Assembly (NCBI GenBank): GCA_037957365.1
Contig: JARHVA010000460.1
Span: 124,001 to 188,000, forward strand
DNA length: 64,000 nt
Origin: Torreya grandis
Taxonomy: Eukaryota; Streptophyta; Pinopsida; Cupressales; Taxaceae
Direction of reading: 5' to 3'
A model generated the notes under the pieces. It was not told where the DNA came from. It searched no databases and saw nothing but the letters and a program-made list of their open reading frames with translations. Of this stretch, positions 47,601 through 59,319 are shown piece by piece. The position numbers were made by a program, and so were the translations under genes. The first letter of the stretch is position 1. Every line of letters begins with the position of its first letter.

Positions 47601-47790
47601 TGATAGTCTAGCCATTAATGTGGATAAGGATAAAATATTTTGTTTTGAAAACATATAATGGTCAAGCCTTTTGAGCATGAATAGATCCCTAACATGATAG
47701 TTATGCCACACAAATCAAGATGTGGTATTAAATGAGTATCATCAAAAGAGAGGGTTGATATTTTAACCTTTTAGGACTTAGAAAATGTAA
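44700..47790 (-). pseudogene. LINE (L1-type), second half of endonuclease through RT, degenerate
   Basis: Minus-strand motifs in order: endonuclease C-half with FVWHNYHVRD and KRLDHYMFSK (about 47735-47640) and DHAPIF (about 47574-47557). The RT start is KFPIFDDFQCELYKSTWEFV (about 46850-46790). VNTNFIPKKGGIELI (about 46726-46682), WWTITLLSVS and KALTNHL follow, then FLKLEFENSY, NGVMSK and the catalytic box FADD (46152-46141). The C-terminal region DFIWSNCKETKDFHHVIWD (about 45823-45767) is typical of plant LINEs. Many stops and frameshifts. The 5' part of a LINE in the same orientation lies at 53590-55200. Confidence 0.82.
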
Positions 47791-48983
47791 ATTCTATGTT
47801 TTCTAAATAGACTAGTATGCTAAATCAAGGTAATAATATGTAAAAAATACAACCACTAATTTGTTACAAAATTGACTAACTTTGGCATTTCTAAAAATAT
47901 CAATAAATAATGCATGTAATAACTTAGATGGAAAATAATTGATATGGATGATCTGGAGGTTGGAAACTGAGGTAGAGGCTAGTTTGAGTGTCAAAAATAG
48001 GATCCTAATGTTATAACCCCTCATGAATAGTATATCCCTAATTATAAAGTAACACCATTATTGGATGTGTGTTGGTAATGTCCCTATTTTGGTGTTGGTG
48101 TCCTCTATGTAGGACTATCCTCAGCTTCTAGGTACACCTGTGTTTGGATCTATGAGGTATATTCCTATGTGCACAAGTTCTATAACCCTATATATTACTT
48201 ATTTTAACTAAATTTATTTATAAACATTAATCCTTCATATTTTTAGGTCGTCTAATTGATACAAGCTGAAAAGTGTTTTTGTTAGTGTGGTAGGCTAGAC
48301 ATCCTAAACACCTCATTATGATGAAAGTTTCCTATATACCAATACTAATAAGATGGATCACAGATGATGTATTTCTTCTAGCTTAAGTGTTGGTGCAAGT
48401 GCAAGTGAATCTAGTATGATAGTTGACTTGAGTTCTTTGAATGTGCTTGAGATTGGAAATCTTGTTAATTTAAACTTAGGACTGCTATAGATGATAATAT
48501 GTAGAGGTTGGGCAGAATAGGGATTGATAAAATTTATTTTTCTAGGTTTACATATGTATTTTTCATCTTATTTCCATCCAATGGTTAGAGGGATAAAAGT
48601 CATGTATTCATACTTTTATGATGTTTGTGTGGGTGCTAAAAGAGGTCTAGGTCGATCTTAGGAGGTTTTAGATTTGAAAAGATATTAGTTTGTGAAAAAG
48701 GGAGGGAAAGGAAACTAGTGACATTATTAGGACACTATCACCATATGGTTTTATTTTAATTATTATGGAGATAGTGTCTAAGTGGTAGAACACTAGGCAT
48801 GTAGGGCCAAGATGCAATAATAATAGTCTAGGACTGCTTTAAGGATGACTAGGAATGCTTATGGCCTATACAAAGGATATATAAGTGTGAAAATAGTCTC
48901 TAGGATAGCTATATGGATAAACTATGGATAAGTAGTCTCATGTATCACTCTTAGCACTTGGATACAAATTTTAGGTGGTCACA
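47791..48983 (-). repeat. Probable 3' LTR of the truncated gypsy element (outer end approximate)
   Basis: On the minus strand an LTR-like start TGTGACCACC (48983) follows a G-rich polypurine tract directly. The far end must lie near 47800, where LINE coding resumes. No partner LTR exists in the window, so the end is inferred from the LINE junction. Confidence 0.55.
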
Positions 48984-48985
48984 AT

Positions 48986-49008
48986 CCCCCCCTCCCCCCA
49001 CCTTTAAT
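48986..49008 (-). other. Polypurine tract of the truncated gypsy element
   Basis: The minus strand has AAAGGTGGGGGGAGGGGGG then GA, a very G-rich run, immediately before TTGTGACC. Position and composition fit a gypsy PPT. Confidence 0.65.
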
Positions 49009-50742
49009 CTAGAAATGCAAAAAATTAAAATGACTAGGATAAAGGAAAAATAAGCATACCTAGACCTACTTAAGAGGTTAAGCCCATGAAGATGGGTATG
49101 AGCATGTGATGCATGATTCAATGCATGTAATACAAGTGAAACATGCATAAATCAATCCTTACTTAAGATATATCAAAAGCAAAGACAAAATTGGGTAAAG
49201 AAGTAAAATTGAGTAAAGGGATAAGAGAGAGGAAAGGAATAAATACACCTCATTAAGTATGTGAAAATTTGCATAAACCTAGTGAAAACATGTGTTTTTT
49301 TATGTATATAATTATTAATTGATGAATAACTTAGACTAATATGATGGCTTACTCAATTCTCATGTATGGGTGGCTCAAAAACTCAATCTAGTTTTGACTC
49401 CATCATTGCCCACCCTTGCTTGGTAGATCATGACCTGTGAATAGATTGGTTTGGATTGATGGTGTGTCTAACTCTCTCATGTAGATGAATCAAGAAATAA
49501 AGTAGAATATGACTCCATAATTACCTAACCATGTGTATTAGATGCATTTGAAACTAAAATTTCATGATATAATAGTAAATGTCTAACTGGGTATGTTGGC
49601 TCTACGACCACTTGATATATTAGGTGGCTCTAGGCCACTTGGGAATGCCAACCACTCTAGATGAAAAAAGTCAATAAACTAGTCTGTAACCTAGAATAAG
49701 ATGTTAGATGTTTATAGTGTAGAGAATGACATGGAATTTGTCATTTCATCTGATCAACTAGTGTGTAAGTGAGCATATATAAATAATGTGTTGTACACAT
49801 GCCCCCAAATTTGATAGCTAAGCATATGGATTATAGACCAAGTTGTAATAATATATATATATATGAGTATCTATACTAAATATAGGAATGGTCATGCCAT
49901 GCATGATGCCCCTAATATGAGTAAATTGGTATGAATATGAGCTAAAGTGGTATGAATCTGAGCTAAACTGGGTAAAACTTATAAATCTATAATTGAACCT
50001 GTGCAAACCTATATTATACCTATTGTACTTTTTTGGCCAGTCTAGGTTTTTCAAAAATTAAGGATATTGGATAGTAACACCATATCCTAGATAGCTAACA
50101 TAATGCTAGAGTCCCAATTTGGGTATTAATGTCCTTCTACTTTGATTTTTATGTAATTGTACTAATTTCCATGTCACTGTGTTTACCTGAGTTTGAATTC
50201 TATAATATGAGATTATGTGCTAAAAATGTACTATGAATGCATTATAAGAGCCTAATATCTGTGATAAAACCCTATGAATTCCCCTCTTTTTATGGGAGTT
50301 TTTGAACATGTGTAAGAACTATCCTTAAGAGAAAAATCTTTGCAAAATGTGTGTTAGCCTGAGCATATATGATATCTATGTAATAATCTAATATAATGTG
50401 CATAAAGAACATCAGAATGTAAGATAATCTAAGCATAAGTATGTAATGTGTGATGTATTTCATATATAGTATTCACAAGGGTGTCAAGATATATATGATA
50501 ATGTATGTAACAACAAATATGAGTACTAATTGAGTAGCTACCTATGGGGATGGGGCACGATGTCCATCACAGAACCTAGTTAGGAAGGGGGAGATGCATG
50601 AGGACCCTAATGGCATATAAAACTAGAGTGTGTAACAAGAAAGATACAAGTGTCATGGACATGATGCATACAATAAATCCTACATACAAAACACATGAGA
50701 CACATAAAGTAGGCCAATGGGTCATAATACAAGGGACATGGA
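49009..50742 (-). other. Untranslated 3' region of the truncated gypsy element
   Basis: About 1.7 kb between the PPT and the solo LTR insertion with no recognisable protein. It contains short AT-rich repeats (TATATATATA near 49850). Together with 51954-52690 it forms a long 3' non-coding region after integrase. Confidence 0.45.
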
Positions 50743-50747
50743 CACAT
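50743..50747. repeat. Target-site duplication CACAT, left copy
   Basis: Identical to 51949-51953. Confidence 0.88.
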
Positions 50748-51948
50748 TGTTAGGTTGTGGAGCTAAAAGCTTCATTGATGCAAATAGGGAAGGAGGTTGC
50801 TGAGTGGCAGAACAACTGACGTCAGTCTGATCAACTGACATCAGTCATATATAGTGTCAGAGCAATTGACATCGGTCAGGGATCAGCTGACGTCAGTCAC
50901 CTCCAAGTAGATAGGGACCGACGTCGGTCGCTTGTGCGGTTCCATAACTACTTGTTGACGAACAATTAGTTAACGAACTGGTTGTTTGCATGTTAAGGGC
51001 CAATTATAGACTTGAGCTACGGATCTAATTATTGTAATTAGATGTCTAATTATTATTTGCATGGGATCTATATAATAGACTCATGGGCTGTATTGTAAAG
51101 GTGTGCTAGTTGAGTTGAGCAGGCTAGCTCCTTCAGTGTGTGAAGAGAGCAAGGGTAGCTCCTCTTAGTTCCATAGAGGTGCTGAGTATGTATGATTAGG
51201 TAGAGTTGCAGGTTGTGCAAGTTCTTGTAGAGATCCATAGGGGTGCTGGTTTGGAGAATTAGAAGGATTCTTCATGTATGTATGATCTTGGTCGGTAGGT
51301 GTGCAAGGCTAGGTTTGGAGATCTACATGGTAAGTAAAATCATTGATCTATAGGTGTTTATGTATGTTTGATCTAGGTTTGCAGTTGTTGCAAAACCAAG
51401 TTGATTTGTAGGTGGTAGTAAGATCAGGGAGATCACAACACAATAGGTAGCAAGATCAGGTGGGATCTACTTAGAGTACGGTGTGTACTCAGTCATGGAG
51501 AGCTATAGAGGAAGGCAAGGTAGATCCTTCCAAAGTAAGATCATTTGAGCTACAGGTTGTTGCAAGTTCATGGGAGATCTACTTGAAGTACTTTGAGTAC
51601 TTGTGTAATGGTAGTAGTGATACTGACTAGTGGTATTGGTAGTAGTGATACTGACTGGTTGGAGGTGAACACCAACTCTGTGTTTGAGTTATGTGTTGGG
51701 ACCGTAATTGAGAGAGATAACTCTTGAAGGTGAATTAATGTACACTTGGTGTGGGAAGCCTGTAAGGTGTGGAAGAGTTTGGCATATCTTCATTTGTAAT
51801 TCTTTTCTATAAGAGTATTAATACAATTGGGTATTGTCTCTCATATTCTGTGTTATTTCTGAATTCTAGTTACTTGTGCATTCTGGGTAAATTCCACATT
51901 TAGTTGCTTATACAAAGGTAATCAATTGTGTGCTTCTGTATCTTGACA
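50748..51948 (+). mobile_element. Solo LTR of a copia element related to the one at 928-6485
   Basis: 1201 bp, starting TGTTAGGTTGTGGAGC and ending TCTTGACA, flanked by perfect 5-bp CACAT duplications, with no internal region. The start (GTGGAGCTAAAAGCTTCA) and the end (TTTAGTTGCTTA, AAGTAATCAATTG-like, then TTGACA) match the 651-bp LTRs at 928 and 5835. The middle is longer and different, so it is a related subfamily. It was left by recombination between two LTRs of a former full element. Five GACGTC-type units lie at 50816-50927. Confidence 0.92.
50816..50930 (+). promoter_or_regulatory. GACGTC palindrome array in the solo LTR (possible bZIP-type enhancer)
   Basis: Five units: TGACGTCA at 50817-50824, TGACATCA at 50836-50843, TTGACATCGGTCA from 50866, TGACGTCA at 50888-50895 and CCGACGTCGG at 50918-50927. 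TGACGTCA is the classical CRE/C-box sequence bound by plant bZIP factors (TGA type). The location about 70-180 bp into the LTR is the U3 region, where LTR enhancers lie. Function is inferred. Confidence 0.6.
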
Positions 51949-51953
51949 CACAT
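51949..51953. repeat. Target-site duplication CACAT, right copy
   Basis: Identical to 50743-50747, directly after the LTR end. Confidence 0.88.
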
Positions 51954-52690
51954 GTCACTAAATCAAAGAAAATAAGTCATAGAAAGACATGTTTAAATGT
52001 CCACATACACAAGTGATAATAAATTTAGATTAGAGCCACATATAATAAAATGTTTAAATTTTCACATACACAATCAGGAAGGCATACACAAGGACATGGG
52101 AACGTGTCCAAAGCATACATATTGTGAAAAGAAATGGCATAGAGCCAAAGAGAAATGACATATTCAAATGTGATTGAATGGAATAAATATAAAGATACAA
52201 TCAAGTCTAAACTAGGTAATCTATAAATGAAAGTATGCATGAAAATATAATACAAATTTGTGTATGAGCTAGGATGTACATATGCTAAGTCTAAGTAGTA
52301 ATAGCCAATAAAATGTTTTTTGAGTAAGTGTAGCATGATTAATACCAATATATAACAATGCTAAATTTGTGATGTGGATTTTCTAAAGATAGAACCTAAT
52401 AATTGAAATTGTGTATAAGATACCCCTAAATAGGTAAATGTGTCAAATGAAGAACCCATTTTTCATAGTAAATACCCCTAGTAGGTAGATAATAGAAAAT
52501 ATGGATTAGTTTAGTGGACCTGAGTCCTATAGTAATCAAAAGCACTTGATAATAATAAATGAATCATGTATGTATGATAAAAATAACTATACTATGATAG
52601 ATAACATATCTAGTGTCTAGAAAATATAATAAGTGTAAACATGGAAATGCATACAATATATATTTTTGTGTTTTTAGTGTAATTATTTGA
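51954..52690. other. AT-rich stretch between solo LTR and gypsy integrase
   Basis: No gene recognised; probably the 3' non-coding part of the minus-strand gypsy element. Confidence 0.45.
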
Positions 52691-52710
52691 ATTTTTTTTG
52701 ACATGTTATA

Positions 52711-53575
52711 TTATTTTTGTATTTTATGGATATAAGCTATGTAAAAGCAAAATGAAAAACATTTTTGATCATATATGTAAAATCTCCTTAGATGTATGAT
52801 GTTTAATGGGTATTTTATTTCCTTAACACTAAGTGAAGCTAAACAATATACTTTTGGACTATTTTTTTCTATGATTATGTACAAGCCAAGCCAATTTGGT
52901 TTGAATTTTCCTTTCTTCTCTTCTTTGGCATTGACAATTCTGATATTTTCTTTTAAAACCAAATCATTGAATTTAAATTCCATTATATGGATATGGTTGT
53001 TGTAGGTTTTCTAGATTCATTTTTGATATGTCTTGAGATGCTTTATAGTTTTAATTCATGTGTGATCCAATTGTTCTAATTCATGGATATGTCTCTCTCT
53101 ATATTGATCATCTGTGATGAGATCTTTTAGGGAGACCCATAAGGATGGGATTTCTAACTCTAGTGGGATGATTTCCTTTGTGCCATATACTAGTGAATAA
53201 GGAGTGTCTCCTGTCAGTGTGTGAATACTAGTTTGGTAAGCCCATACTACATAGATGAGCTGATTGCGACAATCATCACCAAATTTAGTAACTATTTTAT
53301 TGAAGATATTGCTAATTATATTTTTTTTTCTTCAACTTGACCATTTCCCTGTGGGTAGTAAAAAGTAGAGAATATGTGTTGTATTTTATATTTAGCACAA
53401 AATTTATTCATTATTTTATTCATGAAAGATGTTCAATTATCTGTGATGATGCTCGCCAGGAGGCCAAAGCAAGAAAATAATGTTGGTCATGAGAAAATGA
53501 CATATATCTTCTCCCTTTGTGGATTGTATTAGAATGGATTCCATCCATTTTAGAAAGTATTACAGTTGAAAAGAT
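52711..53575 (-). pseudogene. Ty3/gypsy integrase, 5'-truncated element
   Basis: Minus-strand reading starts near 53560 with a KWMESI-like stretch and reaches ASIITDN (about 53455-53432), the second catalytic Asp region, followed by TAG. It continues with STFYYPQGNGQVEEKKN (about 53363-53310), NQLIYVVWAYQTSIHTLTGD and TPYSLVYGTKEIIPLELEIP. The C-terminal domain is at 52983-52711 (FKFNDLVLKENIR, then KGKFKPNWLGLYIIIEK, ending PLNIIHLRRFYI). Upstream enzymes are missing: LINE sequence begins at about 53590. Frameshifts and a TAG show decay. Confidence 0.88.
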
Positions 53576-53589
53576 CCTATTTATTCTTT

Positions 53590-55200
53590 AATTAATACCA
53601 TGATTCACATTATTCAATGCACCACATCATAGGAAAAGCACCAACTTTTCTATTGTAATGCTCGATCATATTAAAATAGTTGCACATTGGGCACATGGTA
53701 GGGGGAGTTTGTTAGCTAAGGATTGAAAATGCATAGATCTATCATGACCATCATTAGGGGAGTAAATCTTAAGAAAGACTAATGAATGGCCATTAATATC
53801 GTCCCCCATGGAAATAATGGAGGGGAAAAACTTAGGCAAAGCCAGAATGCTAGCACCACCACATCCTTCTTAGTTTAAAGTGAAAAATTGGGTGGCGTCA
53901 TACCAAATACATTACCAAGAAGTTTGCATAAGAAATACTAAAACTTTTACTTCTTACAGATAAACAAAATCTTGATAACCTATCTATTGGTAGGCAACAT
54001 ACACATAATATATTTGGGAAGATTTTATAAGACCTCAAACATTAAAAGATAAAAATTTCATTAGGAAATACCATTCATGTGGAACTCTCCTTATTCTTCC
54101 TAAAAATACACTAATACTACAAAAACTATTATGTTGGTCTAGGTGAGAAATTCCCCTCAACATAACAGAGTGAAATTTAGCCCCATGTTCATCTCAGGGA
54201 GAGTCACCACCACAAGGTGGTTTGGCTGACCACCAAGAGAAGGAACAACTAGTTAAGGACATCCCAACAACATGGACCATCAAATCATGGGAAACATTAT
54301 AAAATAGGCTCTATCAGGATTGGGGGCCCAGAACGATAAGGGGACACATGGTGGTATCTCTTGAGAAGACTTTTTAACTAGAGAAAAATCTACTAGAGAG
54401 GTGGATTTTAGCCCTATTTATAGTATTTTAGGAGTAATTGTGGTCCAACCCTCCCCATTTTACACCACCTTGGGCTTATCAGGTTGCAAAGGGGCCAAAG
54501 AATGATTTGATCATCCCATAAGGGGATAATATTTGATACAGTGGTCAGATGCCTGACAACAAAAGTAAGTGTTAGGTAGTTTAATGTACACAAGCTTATG
54601 TGACCAGTAGGCTTCACCTCATTATGTATCAATGAACTCTTTTATGTCTTTAGATAGTTCTACCTTGACACAAACCTATTTGTTGGGGTGAGAGGAGAAC
54701 CAATTTGATTGCTCCTAGAAAATAATGCACCCAATAAGCACAAGAATTTGATCCATAAAGGCCCAAAGGTGCATTGATAAGATGGGAAGTTTAACCTAGA
54801 TGGGAAATATAAAGGAGGATTGGTATGTAGCCTTGAAATATTGGGTCCATCTAGATAAAATCAAGAGAATGTTTCTTCAAAACTAGTAGATTGATTTGGT
54901 AAGGAGGGTTTTGACTTCAAACATCTTTTTAAAGATAAACAAGAAAGACACTTTGGTGAGTTTGTTAACGCCAACCACATGGATGCTTGTGGGCTCGCAG
55001 TGGTGGCAAAACAAATTCTTGAGAGATTCCTTCAAATGGACTCAATAGGGAAAGTAAGCAATAAGTGATAAATTTTCATACCATTTGCATGAATTTCCAA
55101 TAGCATCACCAACAAGAAATACCTTTGGTGAAGAAGCAAGTGTAGAGGGAGTACCTCATTGTAGACCTTCAAGAAATTTTTTTGAGATCTTTTGGGTGCC
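53590..55200 (-). pseudogene. LINE ORF1 and first half of endonuclease, degenerate
   Basis: ORF1 (plant L1-type, DUF4283 plus zinc knuckle) is readable on the minus strand: FKATYQSSFIFPI then a stop, VKLPILSMHLW (about 54805-54765), VCVKVELSKDIKEFI (about 54680-54636), then FCCQASDHCIKYYP (about 54568-54527), a CCHC knuckle with Tyr in place of the last Cys. The endonuclease start lies at 53880-53600: GCGGASILALPKF, LVFLKIYSPNDGHDRSMHF, and near 53620 GALNNVNHGIN, at the position of the GDFN motif. The sequence then changes to gypsy. The missing second half of an endonuclease appears at 47790, same strand. Confidence 0.8.
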
Positions 55201-55439
55201 ATTCCTCTCATTTCCTATAATAATAGTTATAGTCAATATTTATTAAGATATTATATAGGGTTATCCTACCCACATGGTGCATCGTTGATTGTAATTAATG
55301 TATAGGACCCCAAGAAATTCTCGTAGAAGTGGTATGCAATGTTGGGAAGAAAGCACACAATGGAAGGTAAATTGACCATGGGAAACTCTAGTGGATCTAG
55401 TTTCAACCTCTTCTTTCCTTATTTGATATTTAGAGTTTA
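55201..55439. other. Short unassigned stretch between LINE and duplicated segment
   Basis: Probably the 5' end of the LINE and its junction with the segmental duplication. Confidence 0.4.
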
Positions 55440-55767
55440 TGATATCTATATATTTAAGTATTTTTAACTAGAAGAAAACATAAATGAAATTCAAAGGGAT
55501 TATTTAGGAATATTCCTTATAACCATGGAAGAGATCTTAGTTAAGATTTATGTAGTTCAAACATGAAATGTCTACATCACATGTAAGTTAAGCTCTTCCC
55601 TCAATTTCAACCCTTAACACATAAGGCCTATACTCTATGTTAATAATTAAAATGGAAGTAGTGGGCCGACCAAATGGCTAATATGTAAGAGTAGATTAGA
55701 TTTGAAATATTAAAAAAACCGACATTATTATTGAATTATATGAAGAGTCTAAATTATATGTTTTTAA

Positions 55768-55769
55768 AT

Positions 55770-55820
<51 letters not shown>

Positions 55821-55822
55821 AA

Positions 55823-55917
<95 letters not shown>
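55768..55917. repeat. Compound AAC/AAT microsatellite
   Basis: About 17 AAC units (to about 55819), a short AAG-containing break, then about 31 AAT units. Copy A at 40563 has only AAT. Confidence 0.97.
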
Positions 55918-56329
55918 TGTAGATATATTATACATAAAGTTTTAATACAAAAACAAACTACTCTCAAATAGTTTGGTATTTCAAGCAAGTAACTTCGAAA
56001 TTATATTAATAAAATAAGCAATCTTAACGTTTTTAGTTGATACATATAAATTTATATACTCACTATATTATTATTTATTAGATACTTCTTTCTTATTTAT
56101 CCTCTGTCTTCTTTCCATTTCCCTACTTTCAAAATCTACATAATCCATTTCTCATTGAGAAATAATTCAAGTTAGAATCAATTGGTAAACCGTTTAGTGT
56201 AACTACATAGTCTAGTGCAACTCTTAACTTCCAATATATTTCCAAAACTATCAAGTATTGAAATATAGTTGAACACCTCTATTTGTATTGAAACTATCTT
56301 ACTCTTCATAAAAATGAAGGCATAAATGA

Positions 56330-56713
56330 GCTAGTCTTAAACATATTTGTAGGAAAAATAAAATAAAATGGAAAGCTAAATAACCTTCTTCGCTGAGGTG
56401 GAATTTTCCCATGGAAATTGTTATTCTAGAGAATACATGTTGTAAGGAGATAGAGGTTTTGAATAAAAAGAGATATGGGGGTTATTAAATCCATACCATT
56501 GAGATTCAAGGAAACCCCATATTATTGATGATGAGAGTAGGTAACACCAATTTAATTGCAGGTGTTGTAATTAGAAGATGAATCATGTAGGGAATGAATG
56601 GATACATAATTATTGGAATAGAGAAGACCATGTTAATTAAAATAATAAGAAAGAGAAGAATGTGATATTTGAATAATTCAAAGGAATAATAAAATCAACA
56701 CAATAACCATCTT
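56330..56713 (-). pseudogene. Truncated LRR-RLK 5' remnant, copy B
   Basis: Same extent as the remnant at 41046-41418: RLK start region (MVIVLILLFL then stop at about 56712), LRRNT region, first LRRs, ending at the same breakpoint near the fourth LRR. It is more diverged from the RLK at 35551-38709 than from copy A. Not expressed as a receptor; no kinase. Confidence 0.83.
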
Positions 56714-57694
56714 CAATATTGGCTCGCTTCGAAGTGAAATGGGGAATGGAATGGACTAAGTTTTATGGGCTCTCAAATTTTTATCCTTCACCAGTGAAGC
56801 TAACCACTATTATGTTGTGTATATTAGTTTTATCTTTTTATATTTTTTATATTAAGGAGTAGATGAGAGAAAAGGTTAAAGGATAAGGATGAATATATAC
56901 AACATGTGTTGATTGAAGGGTTTATTTATAGTATTCACCAAAGTTTTTTTTCTTAGTATTTAAAATGAGAGTACCTAACTAGATTATTAGTTAAAGTTGA
57001 ATAGAAAATGTATAGAACTATAATGAGTAGATGGCATGGGATTCCTAAAACTAGGTAAGAGTTTAAATACGAGCTTATAGGTACACCGACATGTTTATTT
57101 TTTTAATCTTAAATATAATATGGTAGGAAACATAATCTTAAATTTAAAAGGTATATACAACTTGAAATATTTTGTAGAAAACTAGAACAATAATGTTTCA
57201 AAATTACATAGTGGTTAAGGATTTTAGAAAGTGACTTAATCTAAATAGAATCTATTAAAATGGCTTGTATATTGAGATGGTAAATTTGTTATATTATTTA
57301 AATTATGATAGTGGAAGTTATTTACATGACCAAACACTTATATAAGTAATTATGATAATGTGGAGGTCCCAAAATAATTATCTTCTACCTTGGATTCCCA
57401 TACCTTAATCAAAAAAGTTACAAGTAAGATTAATGTTTATAAAGGCCCAAAATGACATGAGTGTGCCTATGAAATGTAAACAAAGGATAACATATTGAAT
57501 TTGGTTGTTAAAGTTAAATTATTTTAGATTTCATATGGTGTCTCTACACATCATATTAGAGAGGAGATAATTAAGGGCTTTGAACATCATGTTGCATATA
57601 GAGCTACAAAAGGACTAATGAGTGGACATATTGCAATCCAAAATATAATCATTTAGTTTGTTTTTATGGATTACTATGTTTACATTGATTAGGT

Positions 57695-57870
57695 TATTTT
57701 CTAGCACGAGAAAGCAAATATATTAGTCTAAATAGACCTTGGGATGCTTCCACTTTGTATCAATTTTTAATTTAGTGTTTAGTGTCTTGAGCCCAATTTA
57801 AATTATGCTTTATTATACTATGTTCATTGTTGAACACTTCTAAGCTGATGAGTTATATGGAATAATAAAA
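57695..57870. repeat. Partial third copy of upstream flank module
   Basis: Matches 39200-39370 and 42430-42600 (AATAGACCTTGG, TGCTTCCACTTTGTAT, TCTTGAGCCCAATTTAAATTA), then similarity stops. Confidence 0.75.
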
Positions 57871-59319
57871 TTTTCACTGAAGCTTTTTTTAAACACCAAG
57901 AGGTATAACCTACAATGGTAGTCGATGGCGGTGGTGGAGTGTCATATTCATGAATATGTTCATAAAAATGACAGGCCTTAAATTTGATGTCCATTTCATT
58001 ATCATGTAGTGTTTTTTATTTCTTTCTTGAAGAATGAATAAAAAATCATGATATCTTCTGGAGACAATGAAATTTAAAGCTCTATTTTTTCTAAAAATAA
58101 AATTTTGAGTCTAATGTTGTGGTCCTTCAAGTTTTTTGAGGCAATTTCTCACCATAAAATGAGAAATTTTAGGATAAGGTGATGAAGTTATTAATCAGTG
58201 TGGATATATTCAATAGGAAAAACTATGGGACATCATTCTATGATCAGGATCTTGGCCACACCTAATAGTTTTAATTTGGTAAAAAAAATGTGATAATGTG
58301 TTAGCATGTGAATGTACTAAAAAATATCCATATTCATGATCCAACTAACTATGACCTTGAGGTCACAAGAGTTGTCCTAGATGGGGACTTCATATTTTTT
58401 ATTATTGTGTGGAGTAGTAGCTCAACATTTGTTTGGTTGCTCAATTCAAGTAACTACTATCTCATTGAATTTGTTAACCAATATCAAGACCATATTAGTG
58501 AGTTTAAACAAGTGATATTATAATGTAGAGTTACCATTTGATGATGTGAATACCAAAGATAAAAAATAATAATACAATTACCGTAAGGGTTAGGGTGTTG
58601 GACTCTCCTAATAATACAACCTGTTAAAATGTAAAATTTACTAAATAAATCTAGTTTACAAAAGCTTGTGTACCCCTCTTACAAAATAAAAATATTCTGT
58701 GCCCCCTATTTAAAAAATATATTTATCCCCATTTAGCAATATTTTAAATCCATTTACAGAAACATATTGACTCTCATAATATTAAGAAAATGCTTATTAA
58801 TAAAATATTTGTTAATATAATATAAATGGGGGGTTTAGGGGGATCGACCCCTTAATCTCCCTTAATAGGAAGGTTTTAATAAGATAGATGTTTTCAAAAA
58901 ATAATACAACAATACATGTCTCATATATAATTAATCTATAATTTAATTTCTTGAACAATTAAAAATTCAATAAAAATAAGTAATTATTGACCTATCTTTT
59001 AAAGTGGTTGATTGGAGTATCCACATGGATACGAAGTGGTAGTTGGATGGGGATGGATATATGGTACTCAGAGATAGGAATGCATATTTTAGTCATTGTT
59101 GGAATGATGGATGATAGAATGATGAAGATTTGATAGTTTTCTAGAGCATACCTAAGGCAAGCCTTATCATAGGATGGTTGACCACTAAGATGGTTGATAC
59201 TATTATTATCATCTATAAAGTTGATAGTCTTAATTTTGAGGACTAACCATGAATTACACGGTGAAATCAAAATCTAACATAGATTATATACTATGATTCA
59301 TTATAAAACAAGCCTTTAT
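57871..59319. other. AT-rich intergenic stretch
   Basis: No gene or repeat pair recognised. A short open frame at 58308-58523 has no family features. Confidence 0.45.

Larger units (their letters stand above)
55440..57690. repeat. Segmental duplication, copy B (carries RLK remnant)
   Basis: Co-linear with 40190-42425 at a lag of about 15.2 kb. Non-coding apart from the RLK remnant. Confidence 0.85.

Noticed and set aside
54414..54632. Possible small zinc-finger gene
   Set aside because: The knuckle and neighbouring VKLPILSMHLW and VCVKVELSK motifs identify LINE ORF1.
55696..55988. Long poly-Asn, poly-Tyr/Cys and poly-Ile/Val open frames
   Set aside because: They are translations of the AAC/AAT microsatellite.
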